NCBI GenBank assembly: GCA_035601815.1
Contig: DATNNN010000108.1
Coordinates: 1 to 16,807, forward strand
DNA: 16,807 nucleotides
Direction: 5' to 3'
Source: DATNNN01 sp035601815
Lineage (GTDB): Bacteria > Pseudomonadota > Alphaproteobacteria > Rhizobiales > Xanthobacteraceae
Shown: positions 8,295 to 15,416 of the stretch, piece after piece
How positions within the stretch are numbered: the first letter of the stretch is position 1
Layout of the letters: each line of letters starts with the position of its first letter
Position numbers and translations under genes: made by a program
Notes under the pieces: model-generated
The model's input: the letters and a program-made list of their open reading frames with translations, nothing else
Databases searched by the model: none
Told to the model about the DNA's origin: nothing

Positions 8295-9038
8295 TCATAC
8301 GCGCCAGTCGCCGCGCGCCGCCTGCACCAGCGCCAGTGCCGCCACCGACGCCGTGTCGGCGCGGAGCACGCGCGGCCCGAGCGACAGGCGCACCGTGCGC
8401 GGACGCGCGATGAGCGCGCGCCGCTCCTCCTCGGCGAACCCGCCCTCGGGTCCGATGAGAAGCGTGACCGGGCCGGCCGGCGCGCCCGCGAGTGCCGCAA
8501 GCGCGTCGCCTTGTTCCGCCTCCTCGTCGCAGAATACCGCCACCCGCTCGGGCGGAAGGCCGACAACAATCCGGGCGAAGGGAAGTGGTTCCTCGACCGC
8601 GGGAACGCTGAGAATCCCGCATTGTTCGGCGGCCTCAATCACGTTCGCCCGCATGCGGTCGAGGTTCACGCGCGCGACCGCAGTATGGCGCGTGAGCATG
8701 GGCAGGAGCCGGGTCGCGCCCATCTCCACCGCCTTCTGCACGAGGTAATCGAGGCGGGCGTGCTTGAGCGGCGCGAAGGCGAGGACGAGGTCGCCCGCCT
8801 GCGGCTGGGACCGCGTCATCGCCTCCACCACAAGCGCGAGATCGCGGCGGCCGCTTGCCTGTAGCCGCGCCCGCCACTCCCCCTCCCGGCCGTTGAACAC
8901 GAGCACCGCGTCGGCAGCCTTCTGGCGCAGCACGTTCTTCAGGTAATTGGCCTGGTCGCGGGAAAGCGGCACCTCGGCCCCCGTCGCCAACGGGGCCTCG
9001 ACAAAGAGGCGGGGAGCACGGAAATCATAGGCCGCCAT
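8295..9038 (-). CDS. rsmE: 16S rRNA (uracil-1498-N3)-methyltransferase
   Basis: RsmE methylates N3 of U1498 of 16S rRNA in the assembled 30S subunit, using S-adenosylmethionine. The 247-residue protein has the N-terminal PUA-like part and a C-terminal SPOUT trefoil-knot domain. The knot motifs are all present: VQKAVEMGATRLLP (100-113), EAAEQCGIL (135-143), LLIGPEGGF (193-201) and LSLGPRVLRADTA (218-230). The ATG at 9038 is supported by AGGAA 5 bases upstream. It is the first gene of a minus-strand run rsmE-ybdK-gshA with a small gap to the second gene. It is divergent from the small secreted-protein gene across 85 bases, which must hold promoters for both directions, though none is convincing by eye. 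Confidence 0.97.
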   Translation of the reverse strand: MAAYDFRAPRLFVEAPLATGAEVPLSRDQANYLKNVLRQKAADAVLVFNGREGEWRARLQASGRRDLALVVEAMTRSQPQAGDLVLAFAPLKHARLDYLVQKAVEMGATRLLPMLTRHTAVARVNLDRMRANVIEAAEQCGILSVPAVEEPLPFARIVVGLPPERVAVFCDEEAEQGDALAALAGAPAGPVTLLIGPEGGFAEEERRALIARPRTVRLSLGPRVLRADTASVAALALVQAARGDWRV

Positions 9039-9123
9039 GGGATTCCTGCCTGCGGTTATTCACGAATTTCGCTCCTCGCCGCCGTGATCTTGCCCCAAGG
9101 CTCGTGCTTTTGTTACCGGTTCC

Positions 9124-9606
9124 ATGATGATCCGTCGCGCCCTCTTCGCCTTCCTGATCGGCACCGCCCTTGCCGGCGCCGCGGCGCAGCTTGGCCAGGC
9201 CCAAAACGCCTGCGAGCAGCGCTTCATCGCCTTCCGCACGGAGATGGAGAACAAGGGTAAGGCGTTGCAGGCGGCCGGCAAGCGCAAGGCGACACCGCAG
9301 GAAATCTGCTCGCACATACGCGGCTACGCCGACGTGGAAGCCAAGACGCTGAAGTACCTGCGCGAAAATCAAACGGCCTGCAACATCCCCGACAAGCTGG
9401 TGCAGCAGGTGAAGGGCAATCACGCGAAGACCGTGCAGCTCCGCACCCGCGTGTGCAACGCCGCCGCGCAGGGCGCGAGCGGCCCGCCGCCCGCGAGCCT
9501 TGGGCTCTCCGGGGCGCTGGGGCCGAGCTCCGGCGGAGCGGCCGCCGCGACACCGGGCGGCACCGGCGTGTTCGACACGCTGAACGGCAATATCCTGCGG
9601 CAATGA
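9124..9606 (+). CDS. Small secreted four-cysteine protein of unknown function
   Basis: I do not recognise a named family. The 160-residue product begins with a signal peptide (residues 1 to about 26, ending LGQAQ), so it is probably periplasmic. The mature part is charged and helical-looking, with four cysteines (30, 62, 86, 111) that could make two disulfides. The last 45 residues are rich in Gly, Ala and Pro and look disordered. No catalytic motif is visible. Two adjacent ATGs (9124 and 9127) could start it, and neither has a good ribosome-binding site. Its TGA stop overlaps the ubiA start in an ATGA, so the two genes are translationally coupled. The regular codon pattern, the signal peptide and the coupling make it a real gene. 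Confidence 0.85.
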   Translation: MMIRRALFAFLIGTALAGAAAQLGQAQNACEQRFIAFRTEMENKGKALQAAGKRKATPQEICSHIRGYADVEAKTLKYLRENQTACNIPDKLVQQVKGNHAKTVQLRTRVCNAAAQGASGPPPASLGLSGALGPSSGGAAAATPGGTGVFDTLNGNILRQ

Positions 9607-10568
9607 GCGACGCCGGCCGACCGGCCAGCGGATCGGTCGCCGATTCCACCGGCAATTGGGTCGATCGGATCGCGCCGGCGTGGGCGCAGCCGTATCTGCG
9701 CCTAGCGCGCGCCGACCGGCCGATCGGAGCATGGCTGCTGTTGCTGCCGTGCTGGTGGTCGTCGGCGATCGCCGCGGACGCGCGCCGTGAGGCGCCCGAT
9801 CTCACGCTGCTCGTGCTGTTCGCCATCGGCGCCATCGTCATGCGCGGCGCCGGCTGCACCTGGAACGACATCCTCGACCGCGACCTCGACAAGAAAGTGG
9901 AGCGTACGCGTTCGCGTCCGATCGCGGCGGGCGACGTTTCGCTGGCGGGCGCCTTCGTCTTCCTCGTGGCGCAGGCGCTCGTGGGGCTGGCCGTGCTGTT
10001 GCAGATGAACCGCTTCGCCGTCGTCACCGGCATCGTCTCGCTCGGCGTCGTCGCGCTCTATCCGCTCGCCAAGCGCGTCACCGACTGGCCGCAGGCGGTG
10101 CTCGGCCTCGCCTTCTCGTGGGGCGCGCTCATGGGCTGGGCCGCGGTGTTCGGCCGGCTCGATTCGCCCGCGTACCTCCTCTACGCCGGCTCGATCCTGT
10201 GGGTGATCGGCTACGACACCATCTACGCCCACCAGGACCGGGAGGACGACGCCATCGTCGGCGTGCGCTCCACCGCGCGCCTGTTCGGCGAGCGGACGAA
10301 GGCGATGCTCATGGCGTTCTTCGCAGGCGCGGTGGCGCTGATCGCGGTGGCCGTGCTCGCCGCGGGCGGCGGGATTTTCGCGCTTGCCGGAGTGACCGCC
10401 TTTGGCGCCCACCTTGCCTGGCAGGTGCGGCGGATCGACATCGACGATCCGGGGCTTTGCCTGAAATTGTTTCGCTCGAACCGCGACGCCGGACTTCTGT
10501 TGTTTGCGGGACTGGTGCTCGACGCGCTCTCCGGCGCGCCGGGCGCGCTCGTCATTCCGGCGCGATGA
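9603..10568 (+). CDS. ubiA: 4-hydroxybenzoate octaprenyltransferase-type enzyme
   Basis: UbiA attaches the polyprenyl chain to 4-hydroxybenzoate, an early membrane-bound step of ubiquinone synthesis. The 321-residue protein has several membrane helices and both prenyl-diphosphate motifs. The first is NDILDRDLDKKVERTRSRP from residue 88; the second is YDTIYAHQDREDD at 204-216. These are the bacterial UbiA versions rather than the heme O synthase (CtaB) versions. The N-terminus has about 30 polar residues before the first helix. The ATG at 9603 overlaps the preceding stop by four bases (ATGA), which fixes the start. The 3' end overlaps the convergent DUF6101-like gene by 17 bases. A GC-rich inverted repeat (six-base arms at 10534-10539 and 10543-10548) lies just before the end, without a T-tract. 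Confidence 0.96.
   Translation: MSDAGRPASGSVADSTGNWVDRIAPAWAQPYLRLARADRPIGAWLLLLPCWWSSAIAADARREAPDLTLLVLFAIGAIVMRGAGCTWNDILDRDLDKKVERTRSRPIAAGDVSLAGAFVFLVAQALVGLAVLLQMNRFAVVTGIVSLGVVALYPLAKRVTDWPQAVLGLAFSWGALMGWAAVFGRLDSPAYLLYAGSILWVIGYDTIYAHQDREDDAIVGVRSTARLFGERTKAMLMAFFAGAVALIAVAVLAAGGGIFALAGVTAFGAHLAWQVRRIDIDDPGLCLKLFRSNRDAGLLLFAGLVLDALSGAPGALVIPAR
10534..10548. repeat. Short GC-rich inverted repeat at the ubiA / DUF6101-like convergent junction
   Basis: The arms GCGCGC (10534-10539 and 10543-10548) are separated by three bases. The element lies inside the end of ubiA and just past the stop codon of the opposing gene. No run of T follows on either strand, so it is not a standard intrinsic terminator. 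In DNA this GC-rich such a stem can arise by chance. Confidence 0.3.
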
Positions 10569-11127
10569 TCTCGCGCTCGCCGCGATGGACCAGGTTGGTC
10601 GCGATGCGCGGGGTGGCGCGGCGGGCGGCATGGCGCGCGCCGCGGCGCTTCATGGAAGTGCGGCGGCGGCGGCGCGCGCCGGCAGCGCCCACCATGAGCG
10701 CGCCGATCGAATCGGAAACGGCATAGAGCGCCCCATCGGGCCCGGCCACCAGCAACGGCCGCGCCAAGGCGCCGGCCCAGCGCCGCCATTCGGCGACCCC
10801 GTCCTCCTGCGCCGAACGGGCAAGCGGAATGGAAAGGCCGGGATCGCGGTGCTCGAGCGTCACCGCCACCGCGTCGGAGCCTTCCGGCTCCGCCACGCGG
10901 CGCACAGAAACGCCGAGGAAGCCCGACACCGGCACCTTCAGCCGCATGGCGATGCCGCGCACGGTGCGCTCCACCAGCACGCGGTCGCAATAGAGCTCGA
11001 CGGTGCGCGTCGCCCCATCGGCACGCGCATCGCTCGTGTGGTAGCGGACCGGAAGCGCGTGAGGGTCGAGCCGCAAGTCGCGGCTCGACCCGGCGGACGC
11101 GCCGCCGCCTGATGCTTGACGCCTCAA
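10552..11127 (-). CDS. Uncharacterised protein, probable DUF6101 family
   Basis: This 191-residue protein has no recognised catalytic motif, signal peptide or membrane helix. The sequence resembles the uncharacterised DUF6101 proteins of Hyphomicrobiales, but that assignment rests on recall of the general pattern and is moderate at best. The central part (about residues 20-135) looks like a compact beta-rich fold. A run of five arginines at 152-156 begins a basic C-terminal stretch (RRRRRTSMKRRGARHAARR), which could bind nucleic acid or acidic lipid. The start is TTG at 11127: a strong GGAGGGGAG sequence ends about 6 bases before it, and there is no ATG nearby in frame. The gene is divergent from the phosphatase gene and overlaps the ubiA end by 17 bases. 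Confidence 0.8.
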   Translation of the reverse strand: MRRQASGGGASAGSSRDLRLDPHALPVRYHTSDARADGATRTVELYCDRVLVERTVRGIAMRLKVPVSGFLGVSVRRVAEPEGSDAVAVTLEHRDPGLSIPLARSAQEDGVAEWRRWAGALARPLLVAGPDGALYAVSDSIGALMVGAAGARRRRRTSMKRRGARHAARRATPRIATNLVHRGEREIIAPE

Positions 11128-11300
11128 ACTCGTCTCCCCTCCGGGTCTGTTGCTTTCGCCCGGTTGGTATCCGCGACTTTGCCAGCAATTCGCGGAAATC
11201 GGCTTAAGGAGCCTGGTTAATCATCGCTAAGTCGCGTCTCTTCGCTGCTATGCTTGCCGAAAGCTTGCGGAGACCACGACGAGCGCCTAGAGCCTGATTC
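11128..11300. promoter_or_regulatory. Divergent promoter region between the DUF6101-like gene and the LPS cluster
   Basis: These 173 bases must drive the five-gene lipopolysaccharide cluster to the right and the DUF6101-like gene to the left. The central part (about 11185-11255) is visibly less GC-rich than its surroundings, as expected for a promoter. It contains TTAA at 11204-11207 and 11217-11220. I could not assign convincing -35 and -10 hexamers. A 15-codon ORF at 11250-11297 is too short and poorly supported to call. Confidence 0.35.
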
Positions 11301-12155
11301 ATGCCCCTCAACGACAATGTCGCGGCTCGTCCGCATGCCGCGAACGGCGATGTGTTGACGGCCGTTAAGGCAGCGGAGCTACTCGCCGACGCCGTGCGGG
11401 ACGCGGGCAAGATGGCGCTCGCGATGGAGCGCGCCGGCTACGAGAGCTGGGCCAAGGAAAATCAATCGCCGGTCAGCGACGTGGATCTCGCGCTCGACCG
11501 CGAGCTCCGCGCGCGCCTCAGCGCCATCGCGCCCGACTACGGGTGGCTCTCGGAGGAGACCGCCGACGATCCGGCGCGGCTCTCCCGCCGCCGCGTGTGG
11601 GTGGTCGATCCGGTGGACGGCACGCGCGCCTTCATCGCCGGGCTGCCCGACTGGTGCGTGGTGGCGGCGCTGGTGGAGGACGGCCGGCCGATCGCCGGCG
11701 CGCTCTATGCGCCTGCCACCGACGAATTGTTCGTCGCCGCCGCCGGCCTCGGCGCGCGCCGCAACGGCACGCCGATCCGCGCGAGCGGGGCTACGCGCCT
11801 CGAAGGTGCGCGCGTCTCGGGGCCGCGCAGCGGCGTCGAGCGTCTCGCTAAATCCGCCGGCATCACGGCGCTGCCGCGCATTCATTCGCTGGCGTTGCGG
11901 CTGGCGCGGGTGGCGAGCGGCGAGCTCGACGCGGCACTCGCCGGCGCCCACAGCCACGACTGGGATCACGCGAGCGCCGACATCATCGTCCGCGAGGCCG
12001 GCGGTATCCTGACCGGCTTCGACGGCGCGCCGCCGGGCTATAATGGCGCCCAGCCCACCCACGGCGCGCTTGCCGCGGCGGGCGCGGCGTTGCATCCCTT
12101 GCTGATGGCCGCGCTCGGCGGCAAGGCGAAGCAAACGATCCGGAGCACGACCTAA
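11301..12155 (+). CDS. Inositol monophosphatase family protein, CysQ-like (3'(2'),5'-bisphosphate nucleotidase type)
   Basis: This 284-residue Mg2+-dependent phosphatase carries the whole metal site of the family: SPVSDVD (56-62), SEET (84-87), DPVDGT (103-108) and WDHA with Asp222 (221-224). CysQ members hydrolyse the 3'-phosphate of PAP, a by-product of sulfate assimilation and sulfation; other members act on inositol or sugar phosphates. Sequence by eye cannot separate these. It heads a lipopolysaccharide cluster and its TAA stop directly abuts the next ATG (TAAATG), so a role connected with envelope sugars or sulfated products is possible but unproven. The ATG at 11301 lacks a clear ribosome-binding site. 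About 25 residues precede the conserved region, so a later start (for example GTG at 11352) is conceivable. Confidence 0.9.
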   Translation: MPLNDNVAARPHAANGDVLTAVKAAELLADAVRDAGKMALAMERAGYESWAKENQSPVSDVDLALDRELRARLSAIAPDYGWLSEETADDPARLSRRRVWVVDPVDGTRAFIAGLPDWCVVAALVEDGRPIAGALYAPATDELFVAAAGLGARRNGTPIRASGATRLEGARVSGPRSGVERLAKSAGITALPRIHSLALRLARVASGELDAALAGAHSHDWDHASADIIVREAGGILTGFDGAPPGYNGAQPTHGALAAAGAALHPLLMAALGGKAKQTIRSTT

Positions 12156-12413
12156 ATGAGCGCCGACGCCAAGCCGCCGTCCAAGCAGCTTCTGCATCTC
12201 GTGTTCGGCGGCGAGCTGACCGACCTCGCTTCCGTCGAGTTCCGCGACCTCGACAAGCTCGACGTCGTCGGCGTCTTCCCCAACTACGCGAGCGCCTACG
12301 CGGCGTGGAAAGCAAAATCGCAACAGACCGTGGACAACGCCCACGTGCGCTATTTCATCGTCCATCTGCACCGGCTGCTCGATCCCAACGCCGCCGCCGC
12401 GGCGCGGCGCTAG
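12156..12413 (+). CDS. DUF4170 family protein
   Basis: This small cytoplasmic protein of 85 residues has no known function. It matches the DUF4170 pattern: LVFGGEL near the N-terminus, FRDLDKLDVVGVFPNY (about 29-44), AAWKAKSQQTVDNA and RYFIVHLHRLLDP at the C-terminus. No signal peptide or membrane helix is seen. Its ATG directly follows the TAA of the phosphatase gene, and a CGGAG about 11 bases upstream can serve as ribosome-binding site, so translation is likely coupled. The acyltransferase-like gene follows after 15 bases. From memory, this gene commonly sits in this place near waaA in rhizobia, suggesting a helper role in envelope lipid assembly; that is inference. Confidence 0.9.
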   Translation: MSADAKPPSKQLLHLVFGGELTDLASVEFRDLDKLDVVGVFPNYASAYAAWKAKSQQTVDNAHVRYFIVHLHRLLDPNAAAAARR

Positions 12414-12428
12414 GCACCCCCGTTCCTC

Positions 12429-13136
12429 ATGTGGCGTAGATTGCGGACACGGCCCTGGCTCCAGCGCGCGATCGGCGGCGCGGCGGCGGGCTATCTTCGC
12501 CTGGTGTGGAGAACCTCGCGCGTCAGCATGGAGCCCGCCGATCTCTACGACTGGATCGACGGCGAAATGCCGGTCATCCTCACCTTCTGGCATGGGCAGC
12601 ATTTCCTCACCCCGTTCTGGGCCAAACCGCACCACCGCGCCGCGGTGATGATCTCGCGCCACGCCGACGCCGAGTTCAACGCGCTTGCCGCAGAGCGGTT
12701 GGGGATCGCGGCGATCCGCGGCTCGGGCGGCCAGGGCAAGAGCTTCCAGCGCAAGGGCGCGGTGGCGGCGACGCGCGGCATGATCGAGGCCTTGGCCAAC
12801 GGCACGAACGTGGCGCTCACCGCCGACGTGCCCAAGGTGGCGCGGGTGGCGAGCGTCGGCGTCGCCGTGATCGCGCAACACTCGGGAAGGCCGATCTATC
12901 CGGCGGCCATCGCCTCGAGCCGGCGGATCGAGGTCAACAGTTGGGACCGGGCGCACGTGAACCTGCCTTTCAGCAAGATCGCGCTCGTGGTGGGCGACCC
13001 GGTGCACGTGCAAAAGGATGCGAGCGAGGCCGCGCTCGAGGCCGCGCGCAAGCTTGTGGAAGAGAGGCTGAACGCGGCCACCGCGCGCGCCGAGGCGCTG
13101 GTGGGCCGCGGCGGGGGAACCGGCCATGGCCGCTAG
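12429..13136 (+). CDS. DUF374-type lysophospholipid acyltransferase-like protein
   Basis: This 235-residue protein has the layout of the DUF374 branch of the LPLAT acyltransferases. WHGQHF (54-59) holds the putative catalytic His55, followed by SRHADAEF (76-83), RGSGGQG (97-103), LTADVPKVA (130-138) and SWDRAHVNLPFSK (171-183). In many DUF374 members the fourth block is a DGPRGP-like motif; here it is ADVPKVA, a variant I believe is usual for the alphaproteobacterial group. A role in acylating lipid A or another envelope lipid is suggested by the waaA and lpxK genes just downstream, but donor and acceptor are unknown. No signal peptide is clear. The start has no good ribosome-binding site. 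The 3' end overlaps waaA by 11 bases. Confidence 0.88.
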   Translation: MWRRLRTRPWLQRAIGGAAAGYLRLVWRTSRVSMEPADLYDWIDGEMPVILTFWHGQHFLTPFWAKPHHRAAVMISRHADAEFNALAAERLGIAAIRGSGGQGKSFQRKGAVAATRGMIEALANGTNVALTADVPKVARVASVGVAVIAQHSGRPIYPAAIASSRRIEVNSWDRAHVNLPFSKIALVVGDPVHVQKDASEAALEAARKLVEERLNAATARAEALVGRGGGTGHGR

Positions 13137-14421
13137 GCGCCCGTTGCCGGTGACGCTCAAGCTCTATGCCGGGCTCACCGGCCTAGGTACGCCGCTGTTC
13201 GGCGCGCTGTTGGCGCGGCGGCTCGCCCGCGGCAAGGAAGACCGCGATCGCGTCGGCGAGCGGCGCGGCGTCGCCTCGGCGGAGCGGCCGGCGGGGCCGC
13301 TCGTGTGGGTGCACGGCGCGAGCATGGGCGAGGTGCTGGCGGTGCTGCCGCTCATTGAACGCATGCGCGGGCGCGGGCTCAACGTGCTGCTCACCTCGGG
13401 CACGGTCACGGCGGCGAAGCTCCTCGCCGAGCGGATGCCGGAAGGGGTCATCCATCAGTTCGCGCCGCTCGACGCGCCCGCTTTCGTGCGCCGCTTCCTC
13501 GACCATTGGCACCCGGATCTGGCGCTTCTCGTCGAATCCGAGCTGTGGCCCAATCTCATCGCCGCCGCCACCGCGCGCGGCACGCCGTTCATCCTCATCA
13601 ACGGCCGCATGTCGCCGCGCTCCTACGAGCGCTGGCGGATCGCCCGCGGCACGATGTCGGCGCTGCTTGAGCGCCTCGATCTATGCCTCGTGCAGGACGC
13701 CGAGGACGGCGAGCGCCTGACCAACCTCGGGGCGCCGCGGGTGGTGGTGACCGGAAACCTGAAGTTCGACGTGCCGGCGCCACCGGCCGATCCCGCGGCG
13801 CTCGCGGCCCTCGCGCAGGCGATCCAGCTCCGGCCCACCATTCTCGCGGCGAGCACCCACGCGGGCGAGGAGGCGGCGATGATCGCCGCCCATCGCGAGC
13901 TCAAGCGAGCGACGCCGAAGCTGCTCACCATCGTGGTGCCGCGCCATCCCCAGCGCGGCGGCGAGGTGGCGGATCTCGCCCGCGACGCCGGCGTGCCGGC
14001 GGTGATGCGCTCGCGCGCGCAGCTTCCCGACCGCGGCACCGAGGTCTACATCGCCGACACCATCGGCGAGCTCGGCCTGTTCTATCGCATCGCGCCCATC
14101 GTGTTCATGGGGGGATCGCTGGTCCGCCACGGCGGACAGAACCCGATCGAGCCGGCGAAGCTCGACCGCGCCATCCTGCACGGGCCGCACGTGACGAACT
14201 TCGCCGCGATCTACTCGCAGCTCAATCGCGCCCGCGGTGCGGCCACGGTCACCGACGCCGCCTCGCTCGTCTCCAGTCTCGGCCGGCTCATCGCCGATCC
14301 CATACTGGTGAAGCAGATGGGGGGCGCGGCGCGCGCCACCGTGGACAAGCTCGGCGGCGCGCTCGATCGCACGGTGGCGGCGATCGAGCCGTACCTCGTG
14401 CAGCTGCGGTTGAAGGGCTGA
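13126..14421 (+). CDS. waaA: 3-deoxy-D-manno-octulosonic acid (Kdo) transferase
   Basis: WaaA (KdtA) transfers Kdo from CMP-Kdo to the lipid A precursor on the cytoplasmic face of the inner membrane, starting the LPS core. The 431 residues form a GT-B glycosyltransferase with an N-terminal membrane anchor region (about 8-32). The acceptor-side motif HGASMGEV (63-70) contains Glu69, which corresponds to the proposed catalytic base. ESELWPN follows at 137-143, and NGRMSPRSY at 159-167. The C-terminal half holds TGNLKFD, the FMGGSLVRHGGQNPIEPA nucleotide-sugar loop and HGPHVTNF. The ATG at 13126 lies inside the previous gene, with GGGGGAA about 8 bases upstream. Its TGA shares one base with the lpxK ATG (TGATG). 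How many Kdo residues it adds cannot be told from sequence by eye. Confidence 0.97.
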   Translation: MAARRPLPVTLKLYAGLTGLGTPLFGALLARRLARGKEDRDRVGERRGVASAERPAGPLVWVHGASMGEVLAVLPLIERMRGRGLNVLLTSGTVTAAKLLAERMPEGVIHQFAPLDAPAFVRRFLDHWHPDLALLVESELWPNLIAAATARGTPFILINGRMSPRSYERWRIARGTMSALLERLDLCLVQDAEDGERLTNLGAPRVVVTGNLKFDVPAPPADPAALAALAQAIQLRPTILAASTHAGEEAAMIAAHRELKRATPKLLTIVVPRHPQRGGEVADLARDAGVPAVMRSRAQLPDRGTEVYIADTIGELGLFYRIAPIVFMGGSLVRHGGQNPIEPAKLDRAILHGPHVTNFAAIYSQLNRARGAATVTDAASLVSSLGRLIADPILVKQMGGAARATVDKLGGALDRTVAAIEPYLVQLRLKG

Positions 14422-15416
14422 TGCGCGCGCCGGCGTTTTGGTGGAGGAAGGCCGGCGTCACGGCGGCGCTCCTCTCTCCGCTCGGCGCGATCTATGGCGC
14501 CATCGCCGAGGTGCTGCTCGCGCGCGCCGGCAAGCGGGCGGCGCTGCCCGTCATCTGCATCGGCGATCCGACGCTCGGCGGCGGCGGCAAGACGCCGGCC
14601 GCGATCGCGGTGGCGGCGCTGTTGCGGGAGATCGGCGAGCGGCCGGCGTTCCTGACGCGCGGCTATGGCGGGCGCGAACGTGGGCCGCTCGTCGTCGATC
14701 CCACGATTCATGACGCGGCCGCCGTGGGCGACGAGCCGCTGTTGCTCGCGCGCGCGGCGCCGACAGTGGTGGCGGCGGACCGCATCGCCGGCGCGCTGCT
14801 GGCGACCGGCACCGACGCCAGCGTCATCGTCATGGACGACGGCTTCCAGAGCCCGGCGCTGGAGAAGGACTTGTCGTTCCTGGTGATCGACGCGGCGGCC
14901 GGGCTCGGCAACGGCCACGTGTTCCCGGCGGGGCCCTTGCGCGCGCCTTGGCCGGCGCAGCTGCGGCGGGCGCAAGCGCTGATCGTCGTCGGCGACAATC
15001 TGCCGAGCGCAAACCCGCTGCCGGCCTTCCAGGCGAAGCTCGTCGCGGAAGAAAGCGCCGCGGCGGCGCTAAAGGACAAACGCCTGCTCGCCTTCGCCGG
15101 CATCGGCCGGCCGGACAAGTTCTTCGCCACCCTGCGCGCGCTGGGCGCCGAGGTGGCGGTCGCCCGCCCGTTCGCCGATCACCATCGCTACACGCCGCAA
15201 GAGGCGCGCGCCTTGATCGCCGAGGCCGGCGCCCACGACCTCGTGCTCGTCACGACGGAGAAAGACCGCGTCCGCCTCGGCCGCGATCCGGCGTCAGCGG
15301 CGCTCGCCGAAAAGGCGCAAGCGCTGCCGGTGAGCCTCAAGTTCGCGAAGGAGCCGGCGGTGAAGCAGATGATCGCCGAGGCGCTGCTGCGCCGTCAGCG
15401 CGCGCGGGCGGGGTGA
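14421..15416 (+). CDS. lpxK: Tetraacyldisaccharide (lipid A) 4'-kinase
   Basis: LpxK phosphorylates the 4' position of the tetraacyldisaccharide 1-phosphate to give lipid IVA, the acceptor used by WaaA. The 331-residue protein has an N-terminal membrane-associating helix (about 11-35). Its P-loop is GDPTLGGGGKTP (48-59), where most homologues read GNxTxGGTGKTP. Other landmarks are LTRGYGGR (79-86, approximate), GDEPLLLA (103-110), DDGFQSP (139-145) and VTTEKDRVRL near residue 275. The histidine that often follows DDGFQ in enterobacteria is a serine here. The start overlaps the waaA stop by one base, so the genes are coupled. The last 22 bases overlap the convergent DUF2093 gene, and an inverted repeat starts right after the stop codon. 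Confidence 0.96.
   Translation: MRAPAFWWRKAGVTAALLSPLGAIYGAIAEVLLARAGKRAALPVICIGDPTLGGGGKTPAAIAVAALLREIGERPAFLTRGYGGRERGPLVVDPTIHDAAAVGDEPLLLARAAPTVVAADRIAGALLATGTDASVIVMDDGFQSPALEKDLSFLVIDAAAGLGNGHVFPAGPLRAPWPAQLRRAQALIVVGDNLPSANPLPAFQAKLVAEESAAAALKDKRLLAFAGIGRPDKFFATLRALGAEVAVARPFADHHRYTPQEARALIAEAGAHDLVLVTTEKDRVRLGRDPASAALAEKAQALPVSLKFAKEPAVKQMIAEALLRRQRARAG

Noticed and set aside
11204..11231. A CtrA-type site (TTAA-N7-TTAA) upstream of the LPS cluster
   Set aside because: The two TTAA elements are nine bases apart, and the N7-spaced partner of the second reads TAAG. This is at best a half-site in an AT-richer promoter region.
13683..14420. A long N-terminal extension of LpxK in its reading frame across waaA
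   Set aside because: This part is the shifted reading of waaA. LpxK starts at 14421, where the ATG overlaps the waaA stop and the family N-terminus begins.
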